53,995 nt of DNA from positions 1-53,995 of IMG/VR virus record IMGVR_UViG_3300013101_000012; one strand, 5' to 3'. The stretch comes from a virus. Shown one piece after another: positions 6,772 through 14,227 of the stretch. A program made the translations under genes and the position numbers. The notes beneath the pieces are model-generated. The model had not been told where the DNA came from and ran no database searches. It saw only the letters and a list, made by a program, of their open reading frames with translations. Positions within the stretch are counted from its first letter, which is position 1. Each line of letters begins with the position of its first letter.

Positions 6772-7785
6772 ATGACTAGGGCCATTGAAATATTAGAAGA
6801 TTCTGCAAGAGAAGATTTACCAATTAGGCGAGGTCTGGCAACTGGTGGTATCTCGGAAGTAGTTTATGCTTATCTAGTAAAAACTGAGGGCCAACCTATT
6901 AGGCGGGAAGATTTGGTGGCATTGGGTTTGAATTTTAATTCTGTTAAGTCCACCTTGGCCCGCCTAAAAAAACGGGGATATATTGAACCTGTTGAAAGTG
7001 TGACTGGAAAAGACGGGTATTTTAAAGTTAAGATTACAGGAAGACCGCCTCCTTCTTATACTTCTTATACTTCTTATACTTCTTATAACGACAAAAATGA
7101 CACAGCAAGGATTCCAAGTACTGAGGTAGATAACGATAACGACTACAATGGTTGGTTACTTTATATTTTAAAACTACATAGTGGTTGGTATCTAGGTATT
7201 ACTTCCGATTATGCCAATAGAATGAGGGCCCATCGGAGAAAGTACCGTGATGACTATATAAATACTGATGTTTTGTTTGATGGCCTTACTGAGCAAGAGG
7301 CCAATGATTTAGAAACTTCTTTAGTGCATCAATATACTAAGGAACGTCTTGGTTTTAAAAATAAAGTGAAGCGTTACCGGGATAGGTCAGACTGGGAAAT
7401 TGAGAGATACCCGGACGCTGTGTATAGAAATTTTTTAAAAAAAGACTCACATGGAGAATCTCTAGACATTCTAGAAGACCTTCTTCCCTTCCCTATAGAT
7501 ACCGAAAAAAAGTCCCGATTAGGAATCGAACCTTCTTCTAGAGAAGAAGTTGAGATGCAAGCTCGGGATTTTTTACGAGACATTAAAATCATTTTTCCTG
7601 ACCATACAATTTTTCCTACTGATCCTGAACTTGGAGTGGGGATAAGACTTGGTGATAGGTATTTGGAATGGCAAGAAGAGGCAACTCGTGGAGTGATGGT
7701 TAACCTTGAAGAAATACTAGGCGAGTACCCTTTTCTTCATTATACTTTTAAAGAAGACTCTAATTATATTATTTATAGCGAGTAG
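6772..7785 (+). CDS. Tagged winged-helix plus GIY-YIG nuclease, 337 aa
   Basis: An in-frame TTG at 6748 would add eight residues. ATG at 6772 is preferred because it gives MTRAIEILE, the signature shared by many genes here; neither start has a good ribosome site. A winged-helix part (about nt 6840-7010) contains SVKSTLARLKKRGYIEP. After a Thr-Ser-Tyr linker encoded by a 9-base repeat comes a GIY-YIG domain (about nt 7150-7350). It has LLYILKL, WYLGIT and RMRAH, and a distal Glu in EANDLETSLVHQ, supplying the Tyr, Arg/His and metal-binding Glu of that nuclease family. The C-terminal third is unrecognised. If the tag is a capsid-targeting sequence, this nuclease is packaged and injected. Confidence 0.75.
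   Translation: MTRAIEILEDSAREDLPIRRGLATGGISEVVYAYLVKTEGQPIRREDLVALGLNFNSVKSTLARLKKRGYIEPVESVTGKDGYFKVKITGRPPPSYTSYTSYTSYNDKNDTARIPSTEVDNDNDYNGWLLYILKLHSGWYLGITSDYANRMRAHRRKYRDDYINTDVLFDGLTEQEANDLETSLVHQYTKERLGFKNKVKRYRDRSDWEIERYPDAVYRNFLKKDSHGESLDILEDLLPFPIDTEKKSRLGIEPSSREEVEMQARDFLRDIKIIFPDHTIFPTDPELGVGIRLGDRYLEWQEEATRGVMVNLEEILGEYPFLHYTFKEDSNYIIYSE
7054..7086 (+). repeat. In-frame 9-base tandem repeat
   Basis: TCTTATACT is repeated three times plus six bases, encoding (Ser-Tyr-Thr) units that link the winged-helix and nuclease parts of the tagged nuclease. Copy number could vary without breaking the frame. Confidence 0.8.
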
Positions 7786-7821
7786 CGTAACTTTTTAAAT
7801 TAAGCGGTAAGAGGGTTAAAT

Positions 7822-8244
7822 ATGAGTACATACCTAAAAGCAAAAATGAGGTCCATGTTTGGTGATGCTTTTAAGGATGACCGAGTAGATGAGGGTGACA
7901 ATTGGGTTGACTATGACGAGGATTCTGGAATGGAGTCTGGGGAACCTGCTGAGAACAGCAATATGCAGAATTTTGTAACTGCTGTAAACGATAAATGGCC
8001 CACAGGAAGAAGAGATAGTCATTTGGCGGGTATTTGGCCTGATGGCCAAGGATATATTACAGCGGAAGATTATTATAATTTTAGAGATCCTCAGACTGGC
8101 GAAAAGGTAATAGGTAAATTAGCAGATGCTTACGATCCCGAACCTCAGTGGATTGATCCAGAGTTAAAAGCATTGGCCCAAGAGTTTAACATCTTTATAG
8201 ATTGGCAAGATGCCGGGACATTGGTTTTATATGACGAGAGCTAA
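7822..8244 (+). CDS. Hypothetical acidic protein, 140 aa
   Basis: ATG is preceded by GAGGG. The first 20 residues (MSTYLKAKMRSMFGDAFKD) are helical, then come a very acidic segment (DEGDNWVDYDEDSG) and a Trp/Tyr-rich part. The short N-terminal helix does not match the LLE-type tag. It ends 14 bases inside the next gene. Function unknown; the position suggests another internal head or accessory protein. Confidence 0.65.
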   Translation: MSTYLKAKMRSMFGDAFKDDRVDEGDNWVDYDEDSGMESGEPAENSNMQNFVTAVNDKWPTGRRDSHLAGIWPDGQGYITAEDYYNFRDPQTGEKVIGKLADAYDPEPQWIDPELKALAQEFNIFIDWQDAGTLVLYDES

Positions 8245-8944
8245 TAAAATATTAGAGGCGGGTAAAGGAAGATCTAATTGGATTTCTAAAAAATGGCGTG
8301 ACCTTGAAGATGAACCCTTACCAGACACCAGAGACATAGATACATACTATCGTTATGATCAGGATCAGGGTTTAAGTTTCCAGGGGGTCGACCCCGAATA
8401 TTTTTCAGTATCTGAGATACCTCAAGGGCCTGAAGGAAGTTACTACCCAGCAGAACCTAAATATAATAATCGTCGTGGACCTCTAGATAGGGAAGAGGAG
8501 ATAGAAGACATCCCAAAAGAAAAACCTGCTACGGCCTTGGAGCTTGAAAAAATAGGTAGGTGGTTTAAAAAAGCTAAAACTAAAAAGCCCCCTACGAAAG
8601 CTGCTGTCTCTGCTAATACTAGGGAGATTAGAAGCTTAACTAGTTGGTATAAAAATACAGTAGATAATGAATCAGATCCCCAAGCTAGAAAATTGATTAG
8701 AGCTAAATATTTAAGGGGATTGAAGGCATTGACTGGTGTGCGAGAGGGTAGGGCGAAAAATATGTTAGGGTATGGTTGGAGAGATCAGCAATTACTCTTC
8801 GACTCAGTCGAAGATGCCTGGAAAAATGGTCATCGAGATGTTTCAGATATTTTCAACATAGTTTACCCTATGCTAAAGAGGGAAGGGCTTGAACTGAGTG
8901 AAGAAGGCATAAGATTTGCCGTGCAACATATAATGAACAAATAA
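8231..8944 (+). CDS. Tagged protein of unknown function, 237 aa
   Basis: An ATG at 8210 is in frame, but the ATG at 8231 gives MTRANKILE, the same tag as its neighbours, and is chosen for that reason. It overlaps the previous gene by 14 bases. After the tag comes an acidic, Tyr-rich disordered segment, then a basic helical domain from about residue 100 (GRWFKKAKTKKPPTKAAV) and a compact helical C-terminus with conserved-looking aromatic residues (MLGYGWRDQQLLF). No family is recognised. The predicted cut is after Glu9. Confidence 0.65.
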   Translation: MTRANKILEAGKGRSNWISKKWRDLEDEPLPDTRDIDTYYRYDQDQGLSFQGVDPEYFSVSEIPQGPEGSYYPAEPKYNNRRGPLDREEEIEDIPKEKPATALELEKIGRWFKKAKTKKPPTKAAVSANTREIRSLTSWYKNTVDNESDPQARKLIRAKYLRGLKALTGVREGRAKNMLGYGWRDQQLLFDSVEDAWKNGHRDVSDIFNIVYPMLKREGLELSEEGIRFAVQHIMNK

Positions 8945-8954
8945 AGGATTATGG

Positions 8955-9167
8955 ATGAGCCGAGCACAAGAAATTTTGAATTTTGAAGAGGGGAAAGAAC
9001 ATGGTGGCAAGTTCCGCAGAGATCAGGCCAATAAACATCACGATGATGACCACCCACCAGTTTCAGGAAAAAAGAAAAGTAAAAAAGATGACCAAAAAGA
9101 TAAAAAAGCAAAAGAACTCCTAAAGAAATTCAAATATAAGCACCAAGAAGAGGAAGAGACAGTATGA
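8955..9167 (+). CDS. Tagged Lys-rich protein, 70 aa
   Basis: AAGGA lies upstream of ATG at 8955. The N-terminus MSRAQEILNFEE follows the tag pattern but has Asn where others have Glu, so cleavage might occur at the next Glu or not at all. The rest is nearly all Lys, Asp, His and Glu (KKKSKKDDQKDKKAKELLKK), like the small basic internal proteins packed with T4 DNA. The end overlaps the next gene by ATGA. Confidence 0.65.
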   Translation: MSRAQEILNFEEGKEHGGKFRRDQANKHHDDDHPPVSGKKKSKKDDQKDKKAKELLKKFKYKHQEEEETV

Positions 9168-9364
9168 GTTGGGCCCAAGATATTCTTGAGAAGATGATGG
9201 GCAGAAAGATGCCTCTCAGGAAAAAAGGTATCAAATTAAGTCCTGCTCAAGTTAATCAGATTAAAAAGCTGCATAAAAGTGGTAGTGGTGTAACTGATTT
9301 GGCCAAAAAATTTAAAGTAAACAAAAGTACCGTGAGTCGTATCCTAGATAACAAGTTATGGTGA
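9164..9364 (+). CDS. Tagged helix-turn-helix protein, 66 aa
   Basis: ATG overlaps the previous stop as ATGA. The tag is MSWAQDILE. The rest is a single DNA-binding domain of the resolvase/Hin C-terminal type: LSPAQVNQIKKLHKSGSG, then VTDLAKKFKVNKSTVSRIL, with the typical Gly turn and the Ser-Thr-Val start of the recognition helix. A basic linker (GRKMPLRKKGIK) precedes it. It would be a DNA-binding protein carried in the head and delivered with the genome, or a regulator made late. No catalytic domain is present. Confidence 0.7.
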   Translation: MSWAQDILEKMMGRKMPLRKKGIKLSPAQVNQIKKLHKSGSGVTDLAKKFKVNKSTVSRILDNKLW

Positions 9365-9933
9365 GAGCTTTAAAAATTCTTGAAGATGCACAGGTTTTTG
9401 ATCTCCGTTCAGGGGAAGACATTACAGGCATTGAAACGCCTGAGAATAGACTTGGCCGCATTTATAAGGAATTTGAGAGTTTTACGGGGCAATCAATAGG
9501 TCAGATACCTCCAAATAATGCAAAGGCATTTGATGGTTATTTGTTAAGGATGTGGGATGACCCCGAAGTAAAAAGTGCTTTAAAATGGTTGATTGATGAA
9601 GAAGAACCTTATGCTTTTACTCGGACATTTCCTATAGTTAATCCTTATTACTATGTTCAAAATGCTGTTATAGGGTCAAGAGGCGAACTCGAACCCCTAC
9701 CAGCGATGGACAATAAATATCGTTTTACTTATAATGCTATTTTGGAAACTGGTTATAACGAGTTAGTAATTTATACAGGATACGATTTAGTCGCACATGA
9801 AGACTATATGGAGATTATACCAGAAGGTAGTACTGTTTATTTTGAAGATCTTGGTCAGTGTAGTTTCTTGAGACTACAAAGAGCAGCGGCCAAGTTAGAA
9901 CAAAACTCAATCCAAGCAAAAATAATAAAATGA
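9358..9933 (+). CDS. Tagged protein of unknown function, 191 aa
   Basis: The start overlaps the end of the helix-turn-helix gene by seven bases. The tag is MVRALKILE, with a predicted cut after Glu9. The rest looks like a globular alpha/beta protein with many aromatic residues (TFPIVNPYYYVQNAVIG, NELVIYTGYDLVAHEDYMEI). The mix of beta strands and an acidic loop resembles small enzymes such as ADP-ribosyltransferases, but no diagnostic triad can be assigned, so the function is left open. Confidence 0.65.
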   Translation: MVRALKILEDAQVFDLRSGEDITGIETPENRLGRIYKEFESFTGQSIGQIPPNNAKAFDGYLLRMWDDPEVKSALKWLIDEEEPYAFTRTFPIVNPYYYVQNAVIGSRGELEPLPAMDNKYRFTYNAILETGYNELVIYTGYDLVAHEDYMEIIPEGSTVYFEDLGQCSFLRLQRAAAKLEQNSIQAKIIK

Positions 9934-10172
9934 TTAGATTACTTGAGGCCATTACTCTTACTGATTTCCGAAATGAGCGAGAAACAGGTAATGTATCTCT
10001 TGAGGGATTGTTTAATCTATTGGATTTTTATTTTACTAACGGAGATCAAATGGTTAACTGGGTTGAGGCTGCAACTAAGAGCGAAGTTTTTAAATGGGCC
10101 AAACTACTAGGCGTAGAAAACAAAGACCTATATAATTTCTATAACGATAGGATAAAACATGAACAGGTCTAA
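9930..10172 (+). CDS. Small helical protein with short tag, 80 aa
   Basis: ATG overlaps the previous stop as ATGA. The N-terminus MIRLLEAI contains L-L-E only six residues from the start, a shortened form of the tag seen around it. The rest is helical with acidic and aromatic residues and ends in KDLYNFYNDRIKHEQV. The end overlaps the next gene by 14 bases. Unknown function. Confidence 0.6.
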   Translation: MIRLLEAITLTDFRNERETGNVSLEGLFNLLDFYFTNGDQMVNWVEAATKSEVFKWAKLLGVENKDLYNFYNDRIKHEQV

Positions 10173-10707
10173 ACAGCTATTAGAAGGTGAAGAAGATATA
10201 TATAGATATGGTGTTCAAGATAATCTTATGGGCGATCTGGAGAGAGAATTAGATTCCCCAGAAGACCGTTGGGTTAAAGGTGCTGTCTCTGTAGGCCCTG
10301 AAGTATTTTGGAAAGTTATTTTTTCTGTTTTCAGTGACGAAGAAATAGATTCTCTTCTTAATATGAGAGAGAGTTTTCGGGCCACCAGTATCTTAGAAGA
10401 TGATGATGGCGATATTTTATGGAGGGATCGGGAACAGGTTCCTAGGAGAAGAACAAATCCTAAGGCAGGTAGGCACACCGGGACACCCTCAAGCAGTTCT
10501 CATCAAAAAAGACATTCTGCTAGAAGGCATATCAAAAAAGCAATGGACCATGGCCGTAAGTACGCCGATCCTAACGATTTTAAAGGTGTCATGGAAGAAG
10601 GCATGAAATATCTGGCAAAACAGATTGTCCAGGTTTCTGAATACAGGGATAAATTTACTAAAGGTCTTCAGGGAGAAGAGGATAGAGGGTTGGAAGATGA
10701 CAACTAA
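10159..10707 (+). CDS. Tagged protein, 182 aa
   Basis: The tag is MNRSKQLLE, with a predicted cut after Glu9. Residues 10-90 form an acidic, partly helical domain. They are followed by an Arg/Ser/His-rich basic stretch (VPRRRTNPKAGRHTG, SSSHQKRHSARRHIKKAMDH) suited to binding DNA, then a helical end. The alternation of acidic and basic parts is like processed internal head proteins. No family was recognised. Confidence 0.65.
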   Translation: MNRSKQLLEGEEDIYRYGVQDNLMGDLERELDSPEDRWVKGAVSVGPEVFWKVIFSVFSDEEIDSLLNMRESFRATSILEDDDGDILWRDREQVPRRRTNPKAGRHTGTPSSSSHQKRHSARRHIKKAMDHGRKYADPNDFKGVMEEGMKYLAKQIVQVSEYRDKFTKGLQGEEDRGLEDDN

Positions 10708-11152
10708 CTACTGGCTTCGAGTTGGAATACAAATAGAAAAAGAAAATGGTAATATAAATAATGCTTACGAAATTGCTCTTGATAATTTACGGCAAGACCC
10801 TGATTATTATAAAGGACAAGAAAAACAAGCACCTAATGTAATATTTCAAGGAACGGCTAAGGCCGAGGGAGTAACGATGAAGAAGAAAAATAGTTTGGCC
10901 AGAGATTTATTAGCGGATTCTGTAGAGGTTTTATTCGAAGGGGTTGGTGAAATGGGTCTTGGGAGTATGACACAAGGACAAACCATTATTCTTGGTAAAG
11001 GTGCTTCCAGTACTGCGATGGGTTCTCTTGAAGGAAATCCTGCAAAATGGATTGGGGTAAATTCTGACGGCACTAATAAAGTTAAAATGGGATCAGTTTA
11101 TATGGATCTTCCAGCTTCTGTAAGTTTAGCTAAAGCTTCTGGGCAAAACTAA
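10697..11152 (+). CDS. Two-part hypothetical protein, 151 aa
   Basis: The open frame reaches back to 10625, but ATG at 10697 (MTTNYWLRVG), overlapping the previous stop, is the sensible start. The first 60 residues (NNAYEIALDNLRQDPDYY) resemble a short helical module common in large phages. The remainder is Gly/Ser/Thr-rich and beta-like (GSMTQGQTIILGKG). An internal ATG at 10877 has GAGGGAG six bases upstream and would give a 91-residue product starting MKKKNSLARDLLADSVEVL, somewhat like the local tag. Both products may be made. Confidence 0.6.
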   Translation: MTTNYWLRVGIQIEKENGNINNAYEIALDNLRQDPDYYKGQEKQAPNVIFQGTAKAEGVTMKKKNSLARDLLADSVEVLFEGVGEMGLGSMTQGQTIILGKGASSTAMGSLEGNPAKWIGVNSDGTNKVKMGSVYMDLPASVSLAKASGQN

Positions 11153-11154
11153 AA

Positions 11155-11685
11155 ATGAAGACAGCAAAAGAGTTGCTGGCAAAATATAGTGTTGAAGAAG
11201 ATATAGACTATAACCAGCCTAATATGACACCGAATCCTATGCATAAAGAACAGCCAGCAGGGAGAAACCCCGCTAGTCAGATTGGGGCCATACAAAAATG
11301 GCAGAGATATAAACTGAATCGAGATGACTTAGAACAAATCATTGCCCATTATGGTGATGAGCAAGCTATTTATGATGAAGAAATTATAGATGGTTACGCC
11401 CAAGATATCGCAGCAGGTACTCCAGGCCAGGGCACTCCTAATTATTCGGGTCACTTTGCTGATAACTCTTCTGAGGTAACAGGACACTCAACGGATAATT
11501 ATGGGCCCATTAACTCCCCAACTAACACTTATGGGAATTATCCGCCGGAAAATGAAGAAGAGTCAGAAGAGGGTGATATAGACAGAGACAGAGATAGAGA
11601 TAGAGATAGAGATAGAGCCCACAACGACCCAAGACGGGCAGATAGTTATTATGAAGACCCTAACCGAAGACGGAGAAGAAGATAA
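11155..11685 (+). CDS. Tagged disordered protein with Asp-Arg repeat, 176 aa
   Basis: The N-terminus MKTAKELLAKYSVEE is tag-like, but the nearest Glu after the Leu pair lies several residues on, so cleavage is uncertain. Its opening MKT and helical pattern resemble the T4 internal-protein leader. Most of the rest is Gly/Asn/Pro-rich and disordered. Near residue 142 a six-fold Asp-Arg alternation is encoded by AGAGAT hexamers, and the end is RRRRRR. The Arg-rich tail suggests packing against DNA. The stop overlaps the next ATG. Confidence 0.65.
   Translation: MKTAKELLAKYSVEEDIDYNQPNMTPNPMHKEQPAGRNPASQIGAIQKWQRYKLNRDDLEQIIAHYGDEQAIYDEEIIDGYAQDIAAGTPGQGTPNYSGHFADNSSEVTGHSTDNYGPINSPTNTYGNYPPENEEESEEGDIDRDRDRDRDRDRAHNDPRRADSYYEDPNRRRRRR
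11581..11617 (+). repeat. In-frame hexanucleotide microsatellite
   Basis: Four perfect AGAGAT units from 11590, preceded by related GACAGA bases, encode alternating Asp and Arg. Slippage would add or remove Asp-Arg pairs without a frame change. Confidence 0.8.
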
Positions 11686-11891
11686 TGGACAAAAAAGTGA
11701 AAGAAACCCATGTTAATGAGGCCCAAAGGCTATTACACCTAATTGAAGATGATTACGCTTTTCATTTTAACACGGGCGGCGACTCAGTAGCAGAAACTCC
11801 TACTAGTACAACAGATACCACGGATACTGATATTACAGCAGATGCTGTAGAAACGGATTCGGAAGATACTTCTACTACTGATAGTGAGTAG
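11685..11891 (+). CDS. Tagged Thr/Asp-rich protein, 68 aa
   Basis: Starts by TAATG overlap. The tag is slightly further in: NEAQRLLHLIE at residues 11-21. The part that would remain after cleavage is very acidic and low-complexity (TPTSTTDTTDTDITADAV), with no fold expected. It contrasts with the basic cargo proteins beside it. The end overlaps the following GTG start. Confidence 0.6.
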   Translation: MDKKVKETHVNEAQRLLHLIEDDYAFHFNTGGDSVAETPTSTTDTTDTDITADAVETDSEDTSTTDSE

Positions 11892-12171
11892 ATCGGATAA
11901 AATTTTAGAGGGGATGCCACAAAGACGGATGAGTTTAATGCAGCCGCAAGAGAAGAAGATCCTTTTAAGGATAGTAGACGACTTGATGAAGCTTAAGGCC
12001 AGAGGAGTCGTCTACCCTGAAAATGAACAACAGTATGGGAGTCTTATTCGAGCGTTTATGGAATTTGCTGATACCCTAATGGAAACTGGTGAAGGTAACC
12101 CTGCTGATAATTACCCTGTAGATCCACCCAAACCCCCACCAATGGCGGGTCCAGATGATGGAATGTACTAG
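11884..12171 (+). CDS. Tagged helical protein, 95 aa, GTG start
   Basis: GTG at 11884 overlaps the previous gene by eight bases and gives the tag MSRSDKILE. The body is a helical hairpin (KKILLRIVDDLMKLKARG, then SLIRAFMEFADTLM) followed by a Pro-rich tail. The predicted cut is after Glu9. No family is recognised. Confidence 0.65.
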   Translation: MSRSDKILEGMPQRRMSLMQPQEKKILLRIVDDLMKLKARGVVYPENEQQYGSLIRAFMEFADTLMETGEGNPADNYPVDPPKPPPMAGPDDGMY

Positions 12172-12190
12172 CTGAACCATGGTTTTTGTT

Positions 12191-12346
12191 ATGCGTTTAA
12201 GAGGGATTCAAATTAAATCTTGGATAAGGTGTACTGATAAAGATTACACATGTTTATTTCCTTATATAGAGAATGATAAAATTTATAACTTTAAAGACCT
12301 AGAAGATCTTAAACAGCAGGTGAGAAATGAAGAGTCTAATAAATAA
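12191..12346 (+). CDS. Small basic protein, 51 aa
   Basis: It fills the gap between the tagged helical gene and the papain-like gene and overlaps the latter by 20 bases. Another in-frame ATG at 12179 would add four residues; neither has a good ribosome site. The sequence (MRLRGIQIKSWIRCTDKDYT) suggests a small beta domain with two Cys. Overlap and composition support it moderately. Confidence 0.45.
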   Translation: MRLRGIQIKSWIRCTDKDYTCLFPYIENDKIYNFKDLEDLKQQVRNEESNK

Positions 12347-12908
12347 GTTTTTATATAGCAGGTTTTACCAAAGATATATTTTTCCTTTTATATTATGGAT
12401 GGAAAATCCTTTTGTTGAAACATTTAATGCTAAAGATGTGTTACAGGTAAGAAGTGCTTTAACCCAAGATGGGATGTTAATTTTTGGTAATAAGAAAGGA
12501 ACTTTAATGGGCCTTTGTGTACCTGGTGAATATTCGCACGTTGGAGTATATGACAGGAGACTTGGTCTTATTTACGAAATGGTTTCCTCTGGGTTCCAGA
12601 CCACGACAGTTGCTTCTTTTGTAACTAGATATTCCAGTGTGGCGGTAACTCGATGTTCTGGGTTTACTAGTGCTTATGCCTTTAAGTTCATCAGAAACAT
12701 TATGGTATATAAAGGCGTACCTTATGATAGTGCCTTTAACTTCTCTGTTGAGAGCTTATACTGTAGTGAATTGGTGTACCGAGCAGATGTTAACCATGTT
12801 ATTAAATGTTCAACTGAGGATTTATTAGGGCTAGGGAAAAAGTACATTAGTCCTATGGGCATTTTTAATGCTGCAAATATGTTATTGGTATTGAAGGTAG
12901 ATAAATAA
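12327..12908 (+). CDS. YiiX/NlpC-P60-type papain-like hydrolase, 193 aa
   Basis: After a basic/hydrophobic N-terminal region (about 30 residues, one possible membrane-associated segment FPFILW) the protein shows the permuted papain-like pattern. The His comes first in YSHVGVYDRR, then a YEMVSSG strand, and the Cys comes later in YCSELVYRAD after GVPYDSAFNF. This order of His before Cys fits the YaeF/YiiX group, whose members are amidases or peptidases, some acting on cell-wall peptides or lipids. It lacks the shared tag. It might act on the envelope at entry or lysis. Substrate is unknown. Confidence 0.65.
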   Translation: MKSLINKFLYSRFYQRYIFPFILWMENPFVETFNAKDVLQVRSALTQDGMLIFGNKKGTLMGLCVPGEYSHVGVYDRRLGLIYEMVSSGFQTTTVASFVTRYSSVAVTRCSGFTSAYAFKFIRNIMVYKGVPYDSAFNFSVESLYCSELVYRADVNHVIKCSTEDLLGLGKKYISPMGIFNAANMLLVLKVDK

Positions 12909-13186
12909 TGAGTGAGAGCAGATCAAAAGATATACTGGAATTTGCACCGCCATTGGCGGTGCCTCAGGGACAGCCTCAGGGACAGCCTCAAGAACTAGAT
13001 TTAAACCAAATAGAAGCAGATATGATTGGGCCCAAACCATTAGATATAATGATGATTTTGGATCATGTCCGTTATTTACGAGAACTCATTAGATATGGGC
13101 AGGTAATTAATGATTTAGAAAGCCAAACAATGAACATGGTGCAATCATTAAACACAATAGAAGATACTTTAAATAGGCGAGGGTAA
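12908..13186 (+). CDS. Tagged helical protein, 92 aa
   Basis: ATG overlaps the previous stop (TAATG). The tag is MSESRSKDILE, with a predicted cut after Glu11. A short tandem Pro-Gln-Gly-Gln segment (encoded by repeated CTCAGGGACAGC) follows. The C-terminal half is one long helix with coiled-coil character (HVRYLRELIRYGQVINDLES). It may form oligomers in the head. Function unknown. Confidence 0.65.
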   Translation: MSESRSKDILEFAPPLAVPQGQPQGQPQELDLNQIEADMIGPKPLDIMMILDHVRYLRELIRYGQVINDLESQTMNMVQSLNTIEDTLNRRG

Positions 13187-13188
13187 TT

Positions 13189-13710
13189 ATGCCACAAGGA
13201 TATAATTCTACAGTACTAAAAGGCAGAGAAGGCGAGTTAGATACTGATAATACCTGGCGGGACGCTGATTCCAAACGGCACGGTGTTTTAGTAAACCCTA
13301 AAAAGAAAGTAAAAAAGTCCCGAAAGAGGAGATTAAAGTCTCCTGTTAGCCCAGATATTAATTATAAAATGAATAAAGGTGGGTTGACTCCTGGGGATAA
13401 TGAATATTCTACCCATACAGGTAAGCCAACAGCACCATTTAACGCGAGTAAGGAATTTTATATGCCAGCAAAACATTTACTTAATTTACTAGAAATGACT
13501 GATCCACCAAAGCTTCCGGCAGGTAGGAAGGTGACACCTGAGGAACAGGCCAAGATAGATAAGATGAAAGCACGGAAAAGACCACCTCCAGTTATTAAAG
13601 ATAAAAGAAAAGACTCTAGAAGGGCCGAAAAAGTAGAAAATGAACACCCTATCGACACTATGGATAGAGGTGTTGGTATCAGTAAGCGAAAGGGCGACAG
13701 ACGCAAGTAG
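13189..13710 (+). CDS. Basic protein with internal tag, 173 aa
   Basis: ATG is preceded by GAGGG. The N-terminal part is Lys/Arg-rich (NPKKKVKKSRKRRLKSP) and the C-terminal part again basic (ARKRPPPVIKDKRKDSRR). Between them lies MPAKHLLNLLE, the head tag found at the N-terminus of other proteins, starting at Met92. Either the upstream part is a separate module removed by protease, or the shorter nested product is the packaged one. No known domain. Confidence 0.6.
   Translation: MPQGYNSTVLKGREGELDTDNTWRDADSKRHGVLVNPKKKVKKSRKRRLKSPVSPDINYKMNKGGLTPGDNEYSTHTGKPTAPFNASKEFYMPAKHLLNLLEMTDPPKLPAGRKVTPEEQAKIDKMKARKRPPPVIKDKRKDSRRAEKVENEHPIDTMDRGVGISKRKGDRRK
13462..13710 (+). CDS. Nested tagged protein, 82 aa
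   Basis: An in-frame ATG at 13462 has AAGGA (13450-13454) seven bases upstream and begins MPAKHLLNLLE, placing the shared tag exactly at an N-terminus. The product is the basic C-terminal half of the 173-residue protein. The combination of good ribosome site and tag makes independent initiation likely. Confidence 0.5.
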   Translation: MPAKHLLNLLEMTDPPKLPAGRKVTPEEQAKIDKMKARKRPPPVIKDKRKDSRRAEKVENEHPIDTMDRGVGISKRKGDRRK

Positions 13711-13776
13711 CCCCAAACTTCGATTATCAAAACAGCAGGACTTTACTTCAGGCCTCCAAAGATACATCTTTTAGAG

Positions 13777-13971
13777 ATGAAACCAGAAACTAAACAACAG
13801 TTAGCGGCAATGAGATATTTGGCCGATAAAAAACCTAAACAATATAAACTTGAACATGGAACTCTTTGTATCGTCTTGTACGAGTTGTACGAGTTATACG
13901 AGGCCGGGGACTATTTCGAATTTCACAGGGTAGACTGGGAGAACGATGAATTACAAAGAGTATGTCACTAA
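13777..13971 (+). CDS. Hypothetical protein, 64 aa
   Basis: ATG is preceded by TTTAGAG, a modest ribosome site. The protein is small and charged, with a Tyr/Glu/Leu run (YELYELYEAGDYFEFHRV) encoded by imperfect TACGAG repeats. No motif known. It overlaps the next gene by 26 bases. Confidence 0.55.
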   Translation: MKPETKQQLAAMRYLADKKPKQYKLEHGTLCIVLYELYELYEAGDYFEFHRVDWENDELQRVCH

Positions 13972-14227
13972 ATGCCACGAGTTATTTGATGAGGTAGAGG
14001 GAGCTTCCCCTGACCTATTTATTGAGCTTCACACCAAGATGCTCCTTAATGCTGTTGATGTTGTGTCCAGAGAAGGTAAAGATAATGATTTTGTTAGCTG
14101 GTTTGTTACGAAACTCATGCGTGAACTTTCCGAGATTACTCCTAATGTAATTTTCAGGGAAGGTGAGACTGCTATAAATTCTGCTACTTTTGATAAAATT
14201 AACGCAATTATAGAGGGAAAAGTTTAG
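13946..14227 (+). CDS. Hypothetical helical protein, 93 aa
   Basis: Starts inside the preceding gene (MNYKEYVTKCHELFDE). It looks all-helical and acidic, without known motifs. It is the last recognised gene before the terminase. Small terminase subunits often sit here, and size and helicity would allow that, but there is no helix-turn-helix visible, so this remains speculation. Confidence 0.6.
   Translation: MNYKEYVTKCHELFDEVEGASPDLFIELHTKMLLNAVDVVSREGKDNDFVSWFVTKLMRELSEITPNVIFREGETAINSATFDKINAIIEGKV

Noticed and set aside
8210-8230. Upstream ATG as the start of the gene ending at 8944
   Set aside because: It would hide the shared N-terminal signature by seven extra residues and has no ribosome site.
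10625-10696. Upstream start of the two-part protein
   Set aside because: This would need an 83-base overlap with the previous gene, lacks a ribosome site, and the added residues are basic out-of-frame translation of the neighbour.
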